From contig CP065008.1 of NCBI GenBank assembly GCA_016699735.1, positions 744,001-808,000 on the forward strand: a DNA stretch of 64,000 nt. Direction: 5' to 3'. Source of the DNA: Alphaproteobacteria bacterium (GTDB lineage: Bacteria; Pseudomonadota; Alphaproteobacteria; Micavibrionales; Micavibrionaceae). The position numbers and the translations under genes were made by a program. Shown here in pieces: positions 18,082-25,905 of the stretch (positions are counted from its first letter, which is position 1; the number at the start of each line of letters is the position of its first letter). Below the pieces are notes generated by a model that saw only the letters and a list, made by a program, of their open reading frames with translations, made no database searches and had not been told where the DNA came from.

Positions 18082-19071
18082 TTATCCGCCGATGGAGGCT
18101 AGGTGGCGTGTCGATCCTGAGTGTCCTTCATGCAAAAAGTGCCCTGACTTTTTGAAGTTCATCAGTTTCAGGATTGTGTCCTTAAGCTCTTCCCGTTGTC
18201 CGTCGCATTGAAGCAGGGGTCTTAAAGGGAAGCCGCCTTCACCGAAAAGGCAGAGGTGAAGAGCGCCCTTGGCCGAAACCCGCAGGCGGTTGCAGCTTTT
18301 GCAAAAATCCTTGGAGTAAGGGGCGATCAGGCCAATGGAACCAAGGCTTTCCTTATGAACAAATTCAAGGGCCGGTCCTGAATCGTACCCACGGGGCCGG
18401 AGGGTCCAGCCCAGTTGAAGAAGACGTTCGGTCACGGCCGCGCCGGAAAGGTGATGATTTTGGAAGTAATCCCGATTATCGCCTGTTCGCATCAACTCGA
18501 TAAATCTCAGGGAGATGGGCTTATCGGCGACAAATTGGACGAAAGTGTCTAGTTCCCTGTCATTGAAATTTTTCAGGAGCACGGTATTAACCTTAACGGA
18601 ATCGTATCCAAGCTTGAGGCAGCTATCCAAGCCTTCGAGTATCTCTCTCAAACGGTCATGTCCCGTAATTTTTTCGAACTGTTCAGCGTTAAGGGAGTCG
18701 ATGCTGATATTAATATGCCGCAGACCGGAATCGTAATAGGCCTTCGCTTTCTCCAGCAATTTATAACCGTTGGTCGTAAAGGCCAGCTTTCGGATACTTT
18801 CAATACCAGAAATATTTCTGGCGATATCAAGAAAATCCGGGCGGATCGTCGGCTCGCCGCCGGTCAAACGGATTTTCTGAACGCCCAATTCAGAAAAAGT
18901 CTGAACGAGCCTTAAGATTTCAATCCGCGATAAAAACATCTCGCAGCCGTTCTTGTGGTATCCGTCGGGAAGGCAGTAGCTGCAACGGAAGTTGCAGACA
19001 TCCGTAACCGAGAGCCGCAAGTACGGGAAGCGCCGCCCGAAGGCATCCGCCAGCAATAAGGACCCAGACAC
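18082..19071 (-). CDS. moaA: GTP 3',8-cyclase (radical SAM)
   Basis: First enzyme of molybdenum cofactor synthesis. The radical-SAM cluster is C26-x3-C30-x2-C33 in VCNFRCSYC. The second cluster is FCKSCNRLR with the downstream Cys in LHLC. The C terminus ends in the Gly-Gly needed for activity (SIGG). The GTG start at 19071 is preceded by AAAGGAG. It heads the operon moaA-moaCB-moaD-moaE-mobA-orf-tauE. An FNR box at 19223 and a structured leader lie upstream, suggesting oxygen and cofactor control. Confidence 0.95.
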   Translation of the reverse strand: MSGSLLLADAFGRRFPYLRLSVTDVCNFRCSYCLPDGYHKNGCEMFLSRIEILRLVQTFSELGVQKIRLTGGEPTIRPDFLDIARNISGIESIRKLAFTTNGYKLLEKAKAYYDSGLRHINISIDSLNAEQFEKITGHDRLREILEGLDSCLKLGYDSVKVNTVLLKNFNDRELDTFVQFVADKPISLRFIELMRTGDNRDYFQNHHLSGAAVTERLLQLGWTLRPRGYDSGPALEFVHKESLGSIGLIAPYSKDFCKSCNRLRVSAKGALHLCLFGEGGFPLRPLLQCDGQREELKDTILKLMNFKKSGHFLHEGHSGSTRHLASIGG

Positions 19072-19081
19072 AAAAATTCTC

Positions 19082-19188
19082 CTTTCCTATCGGGGAGGCC
19101 GGGGCGTTTCCACCGCGACCCCGGCTGAAAGGCCATATCCTTGAAGGGACTTAGGCGCAGACAGCTCGGAGCAGTTCACTCTCAAAAC
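19082..19188 (-). ncRNA. Structured moaA leader, candidate molybdenum-cofactor riboswitch
   Basis: The untranslated leader contains TCCGAGC, GCGCCTAA and a helix GCCGG/CCGGC that encloses an asymmetric bulge. Inside this is GGTG-GAAA-CGCC, a stem capped by a GNRA tetraloop (19098-19125 on the plus strand), followed by GCCTCCCC and then GGAAAGGAG, which includes the moaA ribosome site. I recall a GNRA tetraloop and purine-rich 3' end in the Moco RNA motif upstream of proteobacterial moaA. I could not run a covariance search. The predicted FNR-dependent start (about 19188) coincides with the leader start. Confidence 0.45.
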
Positions 19189-19222
19189 CCGGACATCATG
19201 GGGGAAGTAAGAAAAGGCTGAC

Positions 19223-19236
19223 TTGATTTGAATCAA
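19223..19236. promoter_or_regulatory. FNR box (moaA operon / Crp-Fnr gene 1)
   Basis: TTGATTTGAATCAA, a perfect TTGAT-N4-ATCAA palindrome, lies between divergent moaA and the Crp/Fnr gene at 19314. A class II arrangement (centre at -41.5) would place starts near 19188 (minus) and 19271 (plus); both give plausible leaders. Confidence 0.8.
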
Positions 19237-19313
19237 GTTAAAAAAATTATTGACCTGCTGGAATGCCAAATGATTACAAAGGTTTAGATTGAATTCATGT
19301 AGGAAGAGAAAAG

Positions 19314-20015
19314 ATGATATTGGCCCAAACCATTAAAAGGACGGCACTATTTCATGCAGTTGATATGCCGACAATCGAAAGTCTGGCCAAGCAGTGCCAC
19401 CAGAAAAACTACGAAAAGGGACGCGATCTCTTTGTGATGGGAGACCGTGCCGATTCATTTTTTATTATTCTGGGCGGATGGGTGAAGCTCTACCGCACCT
19501 CCAAGGAAGGAGAAGAAGTGATCATCCACGTTTTCGGCCCAGGAGAGTCCTTCGCCGAGGCTGCGGTATTCGGAGACAGCAGGATCTACCCTGTCAATGC
19601 CCAGGCTGTCGAAGACGTAACGGTGATTGAGATACCACGAAGTATTTTTACTCATAAAATTGAAAAGGACAGCAGGTTCGCTCTGCAAATTTTAGGTGCT
19701 ATCGCCGCCCGTCAACACTATCTGGTGCAGCAGCTTGAGCAGGTGACGACCCGCACAGCACCACAGAGGATAGGCGCATTCCTGATCCGCTTTTGCCAGA
19801 AGACCAAGCAGGGGCCGGGGGGCTGGACAGTAAGTTTGCCTTACGACAAATCAATTATATCGACAAGGCTCAATATCAAGCCGGAAACCTTTTCCCGTGC
19901 GCTGGCGAAACTGGAGCCATACGGCGTTGAGCTTCAGGGACGTGATATCGTGATCACGGATATGTATGAGTTGGCCGAATTTTGCGATGTGCCGATGGTA
20001 GAAATTCCCTGCTGA
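19314..20015 (+). CDS. Crp/Fnr-family transcription regulator 1 (DNR/NNR-like)
   Basis: 233 aa: an N-terminal cyclic-nucleotide-type beta-barrel (about residues 20-115), a long dimer helix (about 120-145) and a C-terminal winged helix. The recognition helix has E191-x2-S194-R195 in KPETFSRAL, the E-xx-SR pattern of FNR-type proteins that read TTGAT half-sites. The N-terminal Cys cluster of E. coli FNR is absent, so it may sense NO via heme, as DNR does, or act downstream of another sensor. It is divergent from the moaA operon across an FNR box. Confidence 0.9.
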   Translation: MILAQTIKRTALFHAVDMPTIESLAKQCHQKNYEKGRDLFVMGDRADSFFIILGGWVKLYRTSKEGEEVIIHVFGPGESFAEAAVFGDSRIYPVNAQAVEDVTVIEIPRSIFTHKIEKDSRFALQILGAIAARQHYLVQQLEQVTTRTAPQRIGAFLIRFCQKTKQGPGGWTVSLPYDKSIISTRLNIKPETFSRALAKLEPYGVELQGRDIVITDMYELAEFCDVPMVEIPC

Positions 20016-20034
20016 TATGTTGCAAGGCAAAACA

Positions 20035-20074
20035 GTTATTTTTAGTAGTTATCATCTAGATGTGCTAAAATAAC
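20035..20074. terminator. AT-rich inverted repeat after Crp/Fnr gene 1
   Basis: GTTATTTTTAG (20035-20045) pairs with CTAAAATAAC (20065-20074), with one unpaired T. It could terminate the regulator transcript or act as an operator for the next gene; the loop is long (19 bases), so the call is weak. Confidence 0.35.
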
Positions 20075-20146
20075 ACAAAAATAATGAATCCTTTTTTTCA
20101 GTTGTATTTATTGCGACTGACAATCCTACAGAACAGGAGGTTTGTC

Positions 20147-20713
20147 ATGACAACTTTATTTGAATCAGACATTACTTATGACTTTGATGATGGCCTTGGC
20201 CCGGTTCCCGCATATCGACATCCGAACGGCGGGGGATGGGTTTCTGAAACAGCACAGGTCGAGAAGACGGCAACGGTCGGCCCGCAAGCACGGGTTCATG
20301 GCTACGCAGTCATCAGGGACTTTGCTGTAATTAACGAAAGGGCGGACGTGTCGGGTTATTGCGTGGTCAAGGACTATGCCACAATCCGGGGCAATTCCGT
20401 TGTGAAGGGAACGTGCGAAATTTCCGGAAAGGCTGTAATCGCCGGGGAGGTTTTTCTGTCCGGCCACATTCGCATAGGAGGCAATACGGTCTTGGAGGGT
20501 AAAGGAGCATATTTCAGCGAGGTGGATTGTCTGGTCTGTCCGGCCCTTCTTGATGAAAATTATTTATCTACCCACGAAAACCCCTGTCTGGATTGTCTGG
20601 AAAAGCAAAAGCTGGCAACCAAAGAGCGCAATTTCAGATCAAGGCGTGTTCCCGTCTGGGCGCGGTTGAAAAAGAAACGGTCCGAAGGAAATAAGGTAGG
20701 CGACAAAGCATAA
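20147..20713 (+). CDS. Left-handed beta-helix (hexapeptide-repeat) protein
   Basis: 188 aa from the ATG at 20147, which has a perfect AGGAGG site. Residues about 35-140 form repeated hexapeptide units ([IV]-G-x4 style: VHGYAVIRDFAVI, VSGYCVVKDYATI, IAGEVFLSGHIRI), typical of acyltransferases and gamma-class carbonic-anhydrase-like proteins. The C-terminal part has two CxxC pairs (CLVC and CLDC) that could bind zinc or a cluster, then a basic tail. No acyltransferase active-site His is evident. Its 3' end overlaps nnrS tail to tail by 75 bases. Confidence 0.8.
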   Translation: MTTLFESDITYDFDDGLGPVPAYRHPNGGGWVSETAQVEKTATVGPQARVHGYAVIRDFAVINERADVSGYCVVKDYATIRGNSVVKGTCEISGKAVIAGEVFLSGHIRIGGNTVLEGKGAYFSEVDCLVCPALLDENYLSTHENPCLDCLEKQKLATKERNFRSRRVPVWARLKKKRSEGNKVGDKA

Positions 20714-21802
20714 AGACCAAAGGGTTGCAGAGATCACGATCCAGAGTGTCGTTTCCGAGGGCAGGAGGATCGGGCCGAAGACCCGAATCACGGCAGCCAG
20801 TTGAATCAAGATGAATGAAAGGGTGGTCAGACGGCTGGCCCTTAAAACACGGCCTGTATGCCCCAGCGTGACACGGCAGATCATCCCCAAAATCATGGAG
20901 CCTATGCATCCGGCAGTAAGGGCATGGATCACGGCAGGTATGGAAAACAAACCAAATCCCGTCAGGGAAAGAAGCGCAAGTCCTATAACAAGCCAGAGGT
21001 ATCCGGCATGAAGAATCCAGAGCAAAGGATCGCTGCCCGTCTTAAGAGTATGATAAAAGCGCATCCGCAAAAGATGAATCAACGCGGAAAGTGCGGCGGA
21101 TAGCCCTAGAATAACCGTACCTTTGGCGAAAACAAGGCTGAGCGTGACAGCGAAGAGCGAGAGCAGGGCGGCTGCATCTATCCGGCCCTGATCCGTCTGG
21201 TAGGCTTCGATCCCCTTCCTTCGCAGGGCAGCGACGGTAAAGGAGGGAATGATTCTTCCTCCAATCAGGGAGACCATCATGATAATGATCATAAGTGCGG
21301 TGTGAAGTGCAGTCATATCCGTACTCAGGAGAAACCAGAGATCGCACCCGAACAGAAAACTGAGCAAAAGCAGAAAGATAAAGTTTCTTTTATTCCAGCT
21401 ATGCAAAAGGGGAAGAGCAAGGGCGATGGCCAAGGCGGGTATAAACAAAACTTCCGCAACTATAATGAGACCTTCGGGCAGCCCAAGATCAAAGTTCATG
21501 ACGATTCGACCCAGAAGCCAGAGCAAGGAAAGACCAGCGAGCCGGATTTGCCGGACGGGGGCGCCGCCGGTCCAGTTCGCAACTGCCGTGAGGAGGAATC
21601 CTGCGACGATGGCCATACTGAAACCATAAATCATTTCGTGTGCGTGCCAGGAGATCGCATCCAGAAAGACCAGCGGCGGGGTAACGTAACCCGCATAAAA
21701 TCCTCCCCAGATCCCGATTGTAAGGACACCGTAAAGGGCGCCCATCAGAAAGAACGGACGGAAGCCTCTTCCCCAGAAGGGAATATCAAAGATTAAAAAC
21801 AC
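20639..21802 (-). CDS. nnrS: NnrS family heme-copper membrane protein
   Basis: Polytopic inner-membrane protein (about 12 segments) of the NnrS family, which protects cells from nitric oxide and accompanies denitrification genes. Characteristic stretches are GFRPFFLMGALYG, WHAHEMIYGFSMAIVAGFLLTA, NWTGG and LGMICRVTLGHTGR. I chose the GTG at 21802, which has GGAGG five bases upstream and sits about 24 bases after the start predicted from the FNR box at 21861. A longer frame would start inside that box. It has its own promoter, separate from narI-PPIase. Confidence 0.9.
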   Translation of the reverse strand: MFLIFDIPFWGRGFRPFFLMGALYGVLTIGIWGGFYAGYVTPPLVFLDAISWHAHEMIYGFSMAIVAGFLLTAVANWTGGAPVRQIRLAGLSLLWLLGRIVMNFDLGLPEGLIIVAEVLFIPALAIALALPLLHSWNKRNFIFLLLLSFLFGCDLWFLLSTDMTALHTALMIIIMMVSLIGGRIIPSFTVAALRRKGIEAYQTDQGRIDAAALLSLFAVTLSLVFAKGTVILGLSAALSALIHLLRMRFYHTLKTGSDPLLWILHAGYLWLVIGLALLSLTGFGLFSIPAVIHALTAGCIGSMILGMICRVTLGHTGRVLRASRLTTLSFILIQLAAVIRVFGPILLPSETTLWIVISATLWSLCFVAYLISFGPFLFQPRPDGNTP

Positions 21803-21860
21803 AGATCCCTCCGCAAAAAGCGTTTCAAACGGGAGCTTACCGGACTCAAAAGAATATCCC

Positions 21861-21874
21861 TTGATCTGAATCAA
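21861..21874. promoter_or_regulatory. FNR box (nnrS)
   Basis: TTGATCTGAATCAA, a perfect TTGAT-N4-ATCAA site between the PPIase gene end and nnrS. Its centre lies 41.5 bp before a start near 21826, leaving a short leader to the GTG at 21802. Confidence 0.8.
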
Positions 21875-21889
21875 AGGATGAAATCAGCA

Positions 21890-22678
21890 TCATTGAACGA
21901 GAGGCGATGTGGAGCCCTCCAAACGGAAGCCACTGATCTTAGCGCGACCGGCCAGAATCTGTACGTACTGCTGAAAGGCCTTGCGCCAGCTTTTTTCATG
22001 GAGATCCTTGGCAATCCATTCCGCGACATTTTCAAATGGCAACTGTTGCCCCTCGGCACGGGCATGAACCTTGATGATATGGTAGCCGACTTCCGTTCTG
22101 ACCGGGTCGGCCGATATTTCACCCGCCTTCATGCCAAATAGCGCGGCCTCGAAGGCTGGCATGGTCTGGCTGCGGCTGATTTGCCCCAGCCTTCCCCCCT
22201 GAGCGGCGGAGGAGCAGGCCGATTCTTCCCGTGCAATGGTCTCAAACTGACTCGGTGAGGGTCTCAGTCTTTCAAGTGCAAACTGGGCCTTCAAAAAAGC
22301 GTTCGAGCGTGTCTCCTCATCGCCGGGGGGGGCCAGATAGAGGATATGGGAAGCTTCAAAGAGCGGGGAAGTGAAAAAGCGGCCTTTGTTATTGTTATAA
22401 TAGCGCTTGCAGGTCTTTTTGTCCGCACACGGCACCTTGATTTCTTTTGCCAAAAGCTCGTCAATAACCGGATCAGGGTTCATGACGGCTTCCTCTCGGC
22501 CGCTTATGCCGAGCTCGGAGGCTCTTTGCAGTAAAAGCTCACGGATCACCAGAGCGCGCATAGCTTCATACTTGGCAGAAAAGAGGCTTTCCGCAGGATG
22601 GTACTGAACCTCGGTGCGGATATCATCGGGTGAAATCCTGATGCCGTTAACTTCAATGCCGGGAGCCAAAGAAACCAT
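21890..22678 (-). CDS. Parvulin-type peptidyl-prolyl isomerase of the nar operon
   Basis: 262 aa. The C-terminal half is a parvulin domain: EASHILYLAPPGDEE, FETIAREESACSSAAQGGRLG, the GGRLGQISRSQTMPAFEAALF core, and VRTEVGYHIIKVHAR. The N-terminal half is helical and NifM/SurA-like. There is no signal peptide, so it is probably cytoplasmic. PPIases of this type are found at the end of nar operons in other proteobacteria and are thought to help mature nitrate reductase. It begins 11 bases after narI. Confidence 0.9.
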   Translation of the reverse strand: MVSLAPGIEVNGIRISPDDIRTEVQYHPAESLFSAKYEAMRALVIRELLLQRASELGISGREEAVMNPDPVIDELLAKEIKVPCADKKTCKRYYNNNKGRFFTSPLFEASHILYLAPPGDEETRSNAFLKAQFALERLRPSPSQFETIAREESACSSAAQGGRLGQISRSQTMPAFEAALFGMKAGEISADPVRTEVGYHIIKVHARAEGQQLPFENVAEWIAKDLHEKSWRKAFQQYVQILAGRAKISGFRLEGSTSPLVQ

Positions 22679-22689
22679 CGTCCACCGTT

Positions 22690-23376
22690 CTATGTTGCGC
22701 GTTTACGCACGATCTGATACGGGCGGGCCACATATCCGAGCGGAGCGCTCAAAGCATGGACAAGCCGCGTAAAGGGGAAAACCACCAGCAGGAAGAGGCC
22801 AAGCGTAATATGCATCTTAAAGACCAAGGCAACGTCCGTTAGGAACAGGTGGGCATTCCCCCTGAACGTGACGATATGTTGCGCCCAGTTCATGAATTTG
22901 ACCATTTCATGCCCGTCGAGGTGGTGCATGGAAACCGGAATGGTCATGAGGCCTAGCAGGAGCTGAGCGAGAAGCAGGACAAGAACCGCAATGTCTGCAA
23001 ACGAGCTGTTCTTGCGGATTCGGGGGTCGTAAAGCCGCCGATGTAAAAGAAGCAGCAGGCCAATCAGGCAGAAAATGCCAGCAATCCCTCCGGCGGTAAT
23101 AGCCAGAACCTGCTTGGCGCCATGGGAGATGCCGATCGCATCAAAGGCCTGTATAGGAGTCAGAAGGCCGACCGCGTGTCCGGCAAAAATGACAAGGATA
23201 CCCAGATGAAAAAGAACACTGCCCAGTATTAGCTGTTTGCGCCGCAGAAGCTGGCTGGATTTTGTGCGCCACGAATAAGGGTCGCGGTCAAAGCGCAGGA
23301 CGCAGCCAAGCAGAAATATAAAAATCGCTATATAGGGGAAAATCTGAAAGAGAAAAAAATTCCAAAAGCCGCCCAT
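22690..23376 (-). CDS. narI: Respiratory nitrate reductase gamma subunit (cytochrome b)
   Basis: Membrane anchor that oxidises quinol and passes electrons through two b hemes to NarH. 228 aa with five membrane helices. Candidate heme-ligand His are seen in LFHLGILVIFAGHAVG (TM2) and in the C-terminal NAHLFLTDVALVFKMHITLG (TM5). Two bases separate it from narJ. Together with NarG and NarH it forms the cytoplasm-facing, membrane-bound complex. Confidence 0.95.
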   Translation of the reverse strand: MGGFWNFFLFQIFPYIAIFIFLLGCVLRFDRDPYSWRTKSSQLLRRKQLILGSVLFHLGILVIFAGHAVGLLTPIQAFDAIGISHGAKQVLAITAGGIAGIFCLIGLLLLLHRRLYDPRIRKNSSFADIAVLVLLLAQLLLGLMTIPVSMHHLDGHEMVKFMNWAQHIVTFRGNAHLFLTDVALVFKMHITLGLFLLVVFPFTRLVHALSAPLGYVARPYQIVRKRAT

Positions 23377-23378
23377 GA

Positions 23379-24080
23379 TTAAACCCTTTCATCGTCCTTG
23401 TAATTGTTAATCCGTGCAAGCATCTCCTCGGCTTTGGGGCAGCCGCTTTCCTGCCCCGTAGTCTGAGCCGTATTCTCGAACGCGAATTGCTCTTCCCATT
23501 CCCTGTCGATTTCTTGAGTGGTAAGGGCATTCCCGGCGGATTGGATCAGGTAAGCTTCGACCGCTTCGGGATCGGGTGACCGTGAAGCCGTTTCGGCCAT
23601 AGCATCCATAATATGAGCGTAGAAGGAACCGCGGTTGCGTAAACGCTCGGCCAAGGATGAAAGGATATTAACAACGCTCCCCAGTGTTTGCGAAGCCTCG
23701 GCATGACCGAGGGTTGAAACATATTCGATAAACAAAGGCAGGTAATCCGGCGTTTCGGCCGTGTTTATGAACAAGTCCGCCTCTTCGTAGACGCGCAGCA
23801 GGTCGGCCAGAGCCTGCCCCCGGTCGCGGGAATCCCCGTGAATATGTTCAAATAGATGCAAGGAAAGGGAGGGCGTGCGGTCGAAAAGCGCAACGTACTC
23901 TTCCTGAAGATCCAAAAGATCCTTCGAGTGGAAATCGGCAAAAGCCGCATCCATCTTTTTCAGACTTGTGGAGGAAAGCCAGCCTTCGGATTTCAGAAAC
24001 GATGAACACTCTCCTAGAACGGCCAGATGATCCTGAGTGGGGTAAGTCAAGAGAAATCCTAGTATTTTTAAAGTACGCAT
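23379..24080 (-). CDS. narJ: Nitrate reductase assembly chaperone
   Basis: TorD/NarJ-family chaperone that binds apo-NarG so that the iron-sulfur cluster and Mo-bisMGD are inserted before membrane docking. The start at 24080 has a GGAGAG site and gives 233 aa beginning MRTLKILGFLLTYPT, the usual NarJ start. Family elements LPLFIEYVSTL and RGSFYAHIMDAM are present. It lies between a 51-aa Cys-rich ORF (16 bases upstream) and narI. Confidence 0.93.
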   Translation of the reverse strand: MRTLKILGFLLTYPTQDHLAVLGECSSFLKSEGWLSSTSLKKMDAAFADFHSKDLLDLQEEYVALFDRTPSLSLHLFEHIHGDSRDRGQALADLLRVYEEADLFINTAETPDYLPLFIEYVSTLGHAEASQTLGSVVNILSSLAERLRNRGSFYAHIMDAMAETASRSPDPEAVEAYLIQSAGNALTTQEIDREWEEQFAFENTAQTTGQESGCPKAEEMLARINNYKDDERV

Positions 24081-24096
24081 GACGCTCTCCAAAGGG

Positions 24097-24252
24097 CTAG
24101 TGCCGCCCGCCTCCACAGGAACCGCAGCATCCGCCGGACTCGTGGGGATTTTTAGGTTCCTTTTCGCTGGCGGCAGGATCCTGGACCAGATTTTCAGGCT
24201 TCTGCGGACTTTTATCCTGTGCTTTCAAACCAAGGGCTTTAAGAACATCCAT
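24097..24252 (-). CDS. 51-aa Cys/Gly-tailed peptide between narH and narJ
   Basis: Short frame, ATG at 24252 with an AAAGGAGAG ribosome site seven bases upstream, ending TAG 16 bases before narJ. The N-terminal 38 residues are hydrophilic (MDVLKALGLKAQDKSPQKP). The last residues are Cys/Gly-rich, with Cys at 42, 43 and 46 (GGCCGSCGGGRH). NarH directly upstream ends in a very similar tail (GCGGGGSCGGCS). The operon position, strong ribosome site and shared tail suggest a real small protein, perhaps a metal or cluster carrier for NarGH assembly. The role is inference. Confidence 0.65.
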   Translation of the reverse strand: MDVLKALGLKAQDKSPQKPENLVQDPAASEKEPKNPHESGGCCGSCGGGRH

Positions 24253-24273
24253 AAGACTCTCCTTTGTTAAACT

Positions 24274-25905
24274 TTAACTACAACCGCCGCAGCTTCCACC
24301 GCCGCCGCAGCCACTTTTGACCGCCGAAGACTTTTCATAGAAGTCGCGCTCAAAAATCGTATTTACTCTGTTGCTTCTTGTGCTTCCGGCCTGTCCGCGG
24401 GATTGTTGGGGATGCTCAAAAAGGTCAATCGCGCTGTTGCTGTGCGACGAGCAACCGTTTCCGAACGAAAACCCGCATCCGCCGCTTTCCCCGTATGCAT
24501 CCAGAGTTTCCTCCCGGTGACCAGTAGGAATGACGTAACGGTCTTCGTAATTGGCGATAGCCATGATTTTGTACATATCCTCTACCAGATCTGTGGTCAG
24601 ACCGACTTCCTCAAGGACTCCGGCATCGGGCTTGCCCTCGAACATCTTGCTCCGCATATAATGGCGCATAGCCATCATGCGCTTAAGTCCCAGGCGAATT
24701 GGTGCTTCCTTCCCGCCCGTGAGCATATTCGCCAGATATTTGACTGGAATACGCATATCGTCTAAGTCCGGCATGATGCCATCGGACCGCGAAGGAATCT
24801 TGCCCTGCGCCGCCGCCGACTGGACCGGAGAGAGGGGCGGAATGTACCAGACCATCGGCAAAGTTCGGTATTCAGGATGAAGCGGGAAAGCCACTTTCCA
24901 GTCAATCGCCATCTTGTAAACAGGGGAGTTCTGGGCACCCTCGATCCAGTTATCCGGAATGCCGTCTTTCCTAGCCTGCTCGATGACCCTTGGATCGTGC
25001 GGGTTCAGGAAAATGCTGCACATCGCCTCATAGAGGTCTTCCTCTTTCACGCAACTGGCAGCCTCTTCGATACGGTCAGCATCATAGAGAATGACTCCCA
25101 GATAGCGGATCCGCCCGACACAGGTTTCCGAGCAGACCGTAGGATCGCCATTTTCAATGCGCGGGTAGCAGAAGGTGCATTTTTCCGCCTTTCCCGATTT
25201 CCAGTTGTAATAGATTTTTTTATATGGACAGCCCGAGATGCACATCCGCCATCCTCTACACTTGTCCTGATCGACCAGAACGATCCCGTCTTCCTCTCGT
25301 TTATAGATCGAACCGGAAGGGCAAGAGGCTACGCAGGTCGGGTTAAGGCAATGTTCGCACAGGCGCGGCAGATACATCATGAATGTATTCTCGAACTCAC
25401 CGTACATCTCCTTTTCGATATCCTTGAAGTTATAGTCCTTCTTGCGGCGCTCAAACTCCGTTCCCAGTATTTCTTCCCAGTTCGGTCCCCAGTGAATTTT
25501 CTCCATCCGCTCTCCCGTCACCAGCGAACGAGGCCGAGCGGTAGGCATGGTTTTCATCTCCGGCGCTTTCTGAAGACGATCGTAATCGAACGTAAAAGGC
25601 TCATAATAATCGTCGATTTCGGGAAGATTGGGATTGCCGAAGATATTGGCTAAAATCCGCCAGCGGCTGCCCTGCTTGGGATGAATCTTGCCGTTAGCGT
25701 GGCGAGTCCAGCCGCCGTTCCATTTCTTCTGGTTTTCCCATTCCTTGGGATAGCCGATCCCCGGTTTGGTTTCGACGTTATTAAACCAGACATATTCCAT
25801 GCCTTCGCGGGACGTCCATACGTTCTTGCAGGTGACCGAACAAGTATGGCAGCCTATACACTTGTCTAGGTTCAGAACCATGCCAATTTGTGCTCGTATT
25901 TTCAT
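24274..25905 (-). CDS. narH: Respiratory nitrate reductase beta subunit
   Basis: Electron-transfer subunit with four iron-sulfur clusters. The first Cys set is C16-C19-C22-C26 (KCIGCHTCSVTCKN). Further sets are LCEHCLNPTCVASCPSG and KCRGWRMCISGCPYKK, where Trp replaces a Cys as in the 3Fe-4S site of NarH, and CTFCYPRI. The start overlaps the narG stop by one base (TAATG). At 543 aa it is of ordinary length or slightly longer, ending in an unusual Cys/Gly tail (residues about 530-543) beyond the conserved fold. Confidence 0.96.
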   Translation of the reverse strand: MKIRAQIGMVLNLDKCIGCHTCSVTCKNVWTSREGMEYVWFNNVETKPGIGYPKEWENQKKWNGGWTRHANGKIHPKQGSRWRILANIFGNPNLPEIDDYYEPFTFDYDRLQKAPEMKTMPTARPRSLVTGERMEKIHWGPNWEEILGTEFERRKKDYNFKDIEKEMYGEFENTFMMYLPRLCEHCLNPTCVASCPSGSIYKREEDGIVLVDQDKCRGWRMCISGCPYKKIYYNWKSGKAEKCTFCYPRIENGDPTVCSETCVGRIRYLGVILYDADRIEEAASCVKEEDLYEAMCSIFLNPHDPRVIEQARKDGIPDNWIEGAQNSPVYKMAIDWKVAFPLHPEYRTLPMVWYIPPLSPVQSAAAQGKIPSRSDGIMPDLDDMRIPVKYLANMLTGGKEAPIRLGLKRMMAMRHYMRSKMFEGKPDAGVLEEVGLTTDLVEDMYKIMAIANYEDRYVIPTGHREETLDAYGESGGCGFSFGNGCSSHSNSAIDLFEHPQQSRGQAGSTRSNRVNTIFERDFYEKSSAVKSGCGGGGSCGGCS

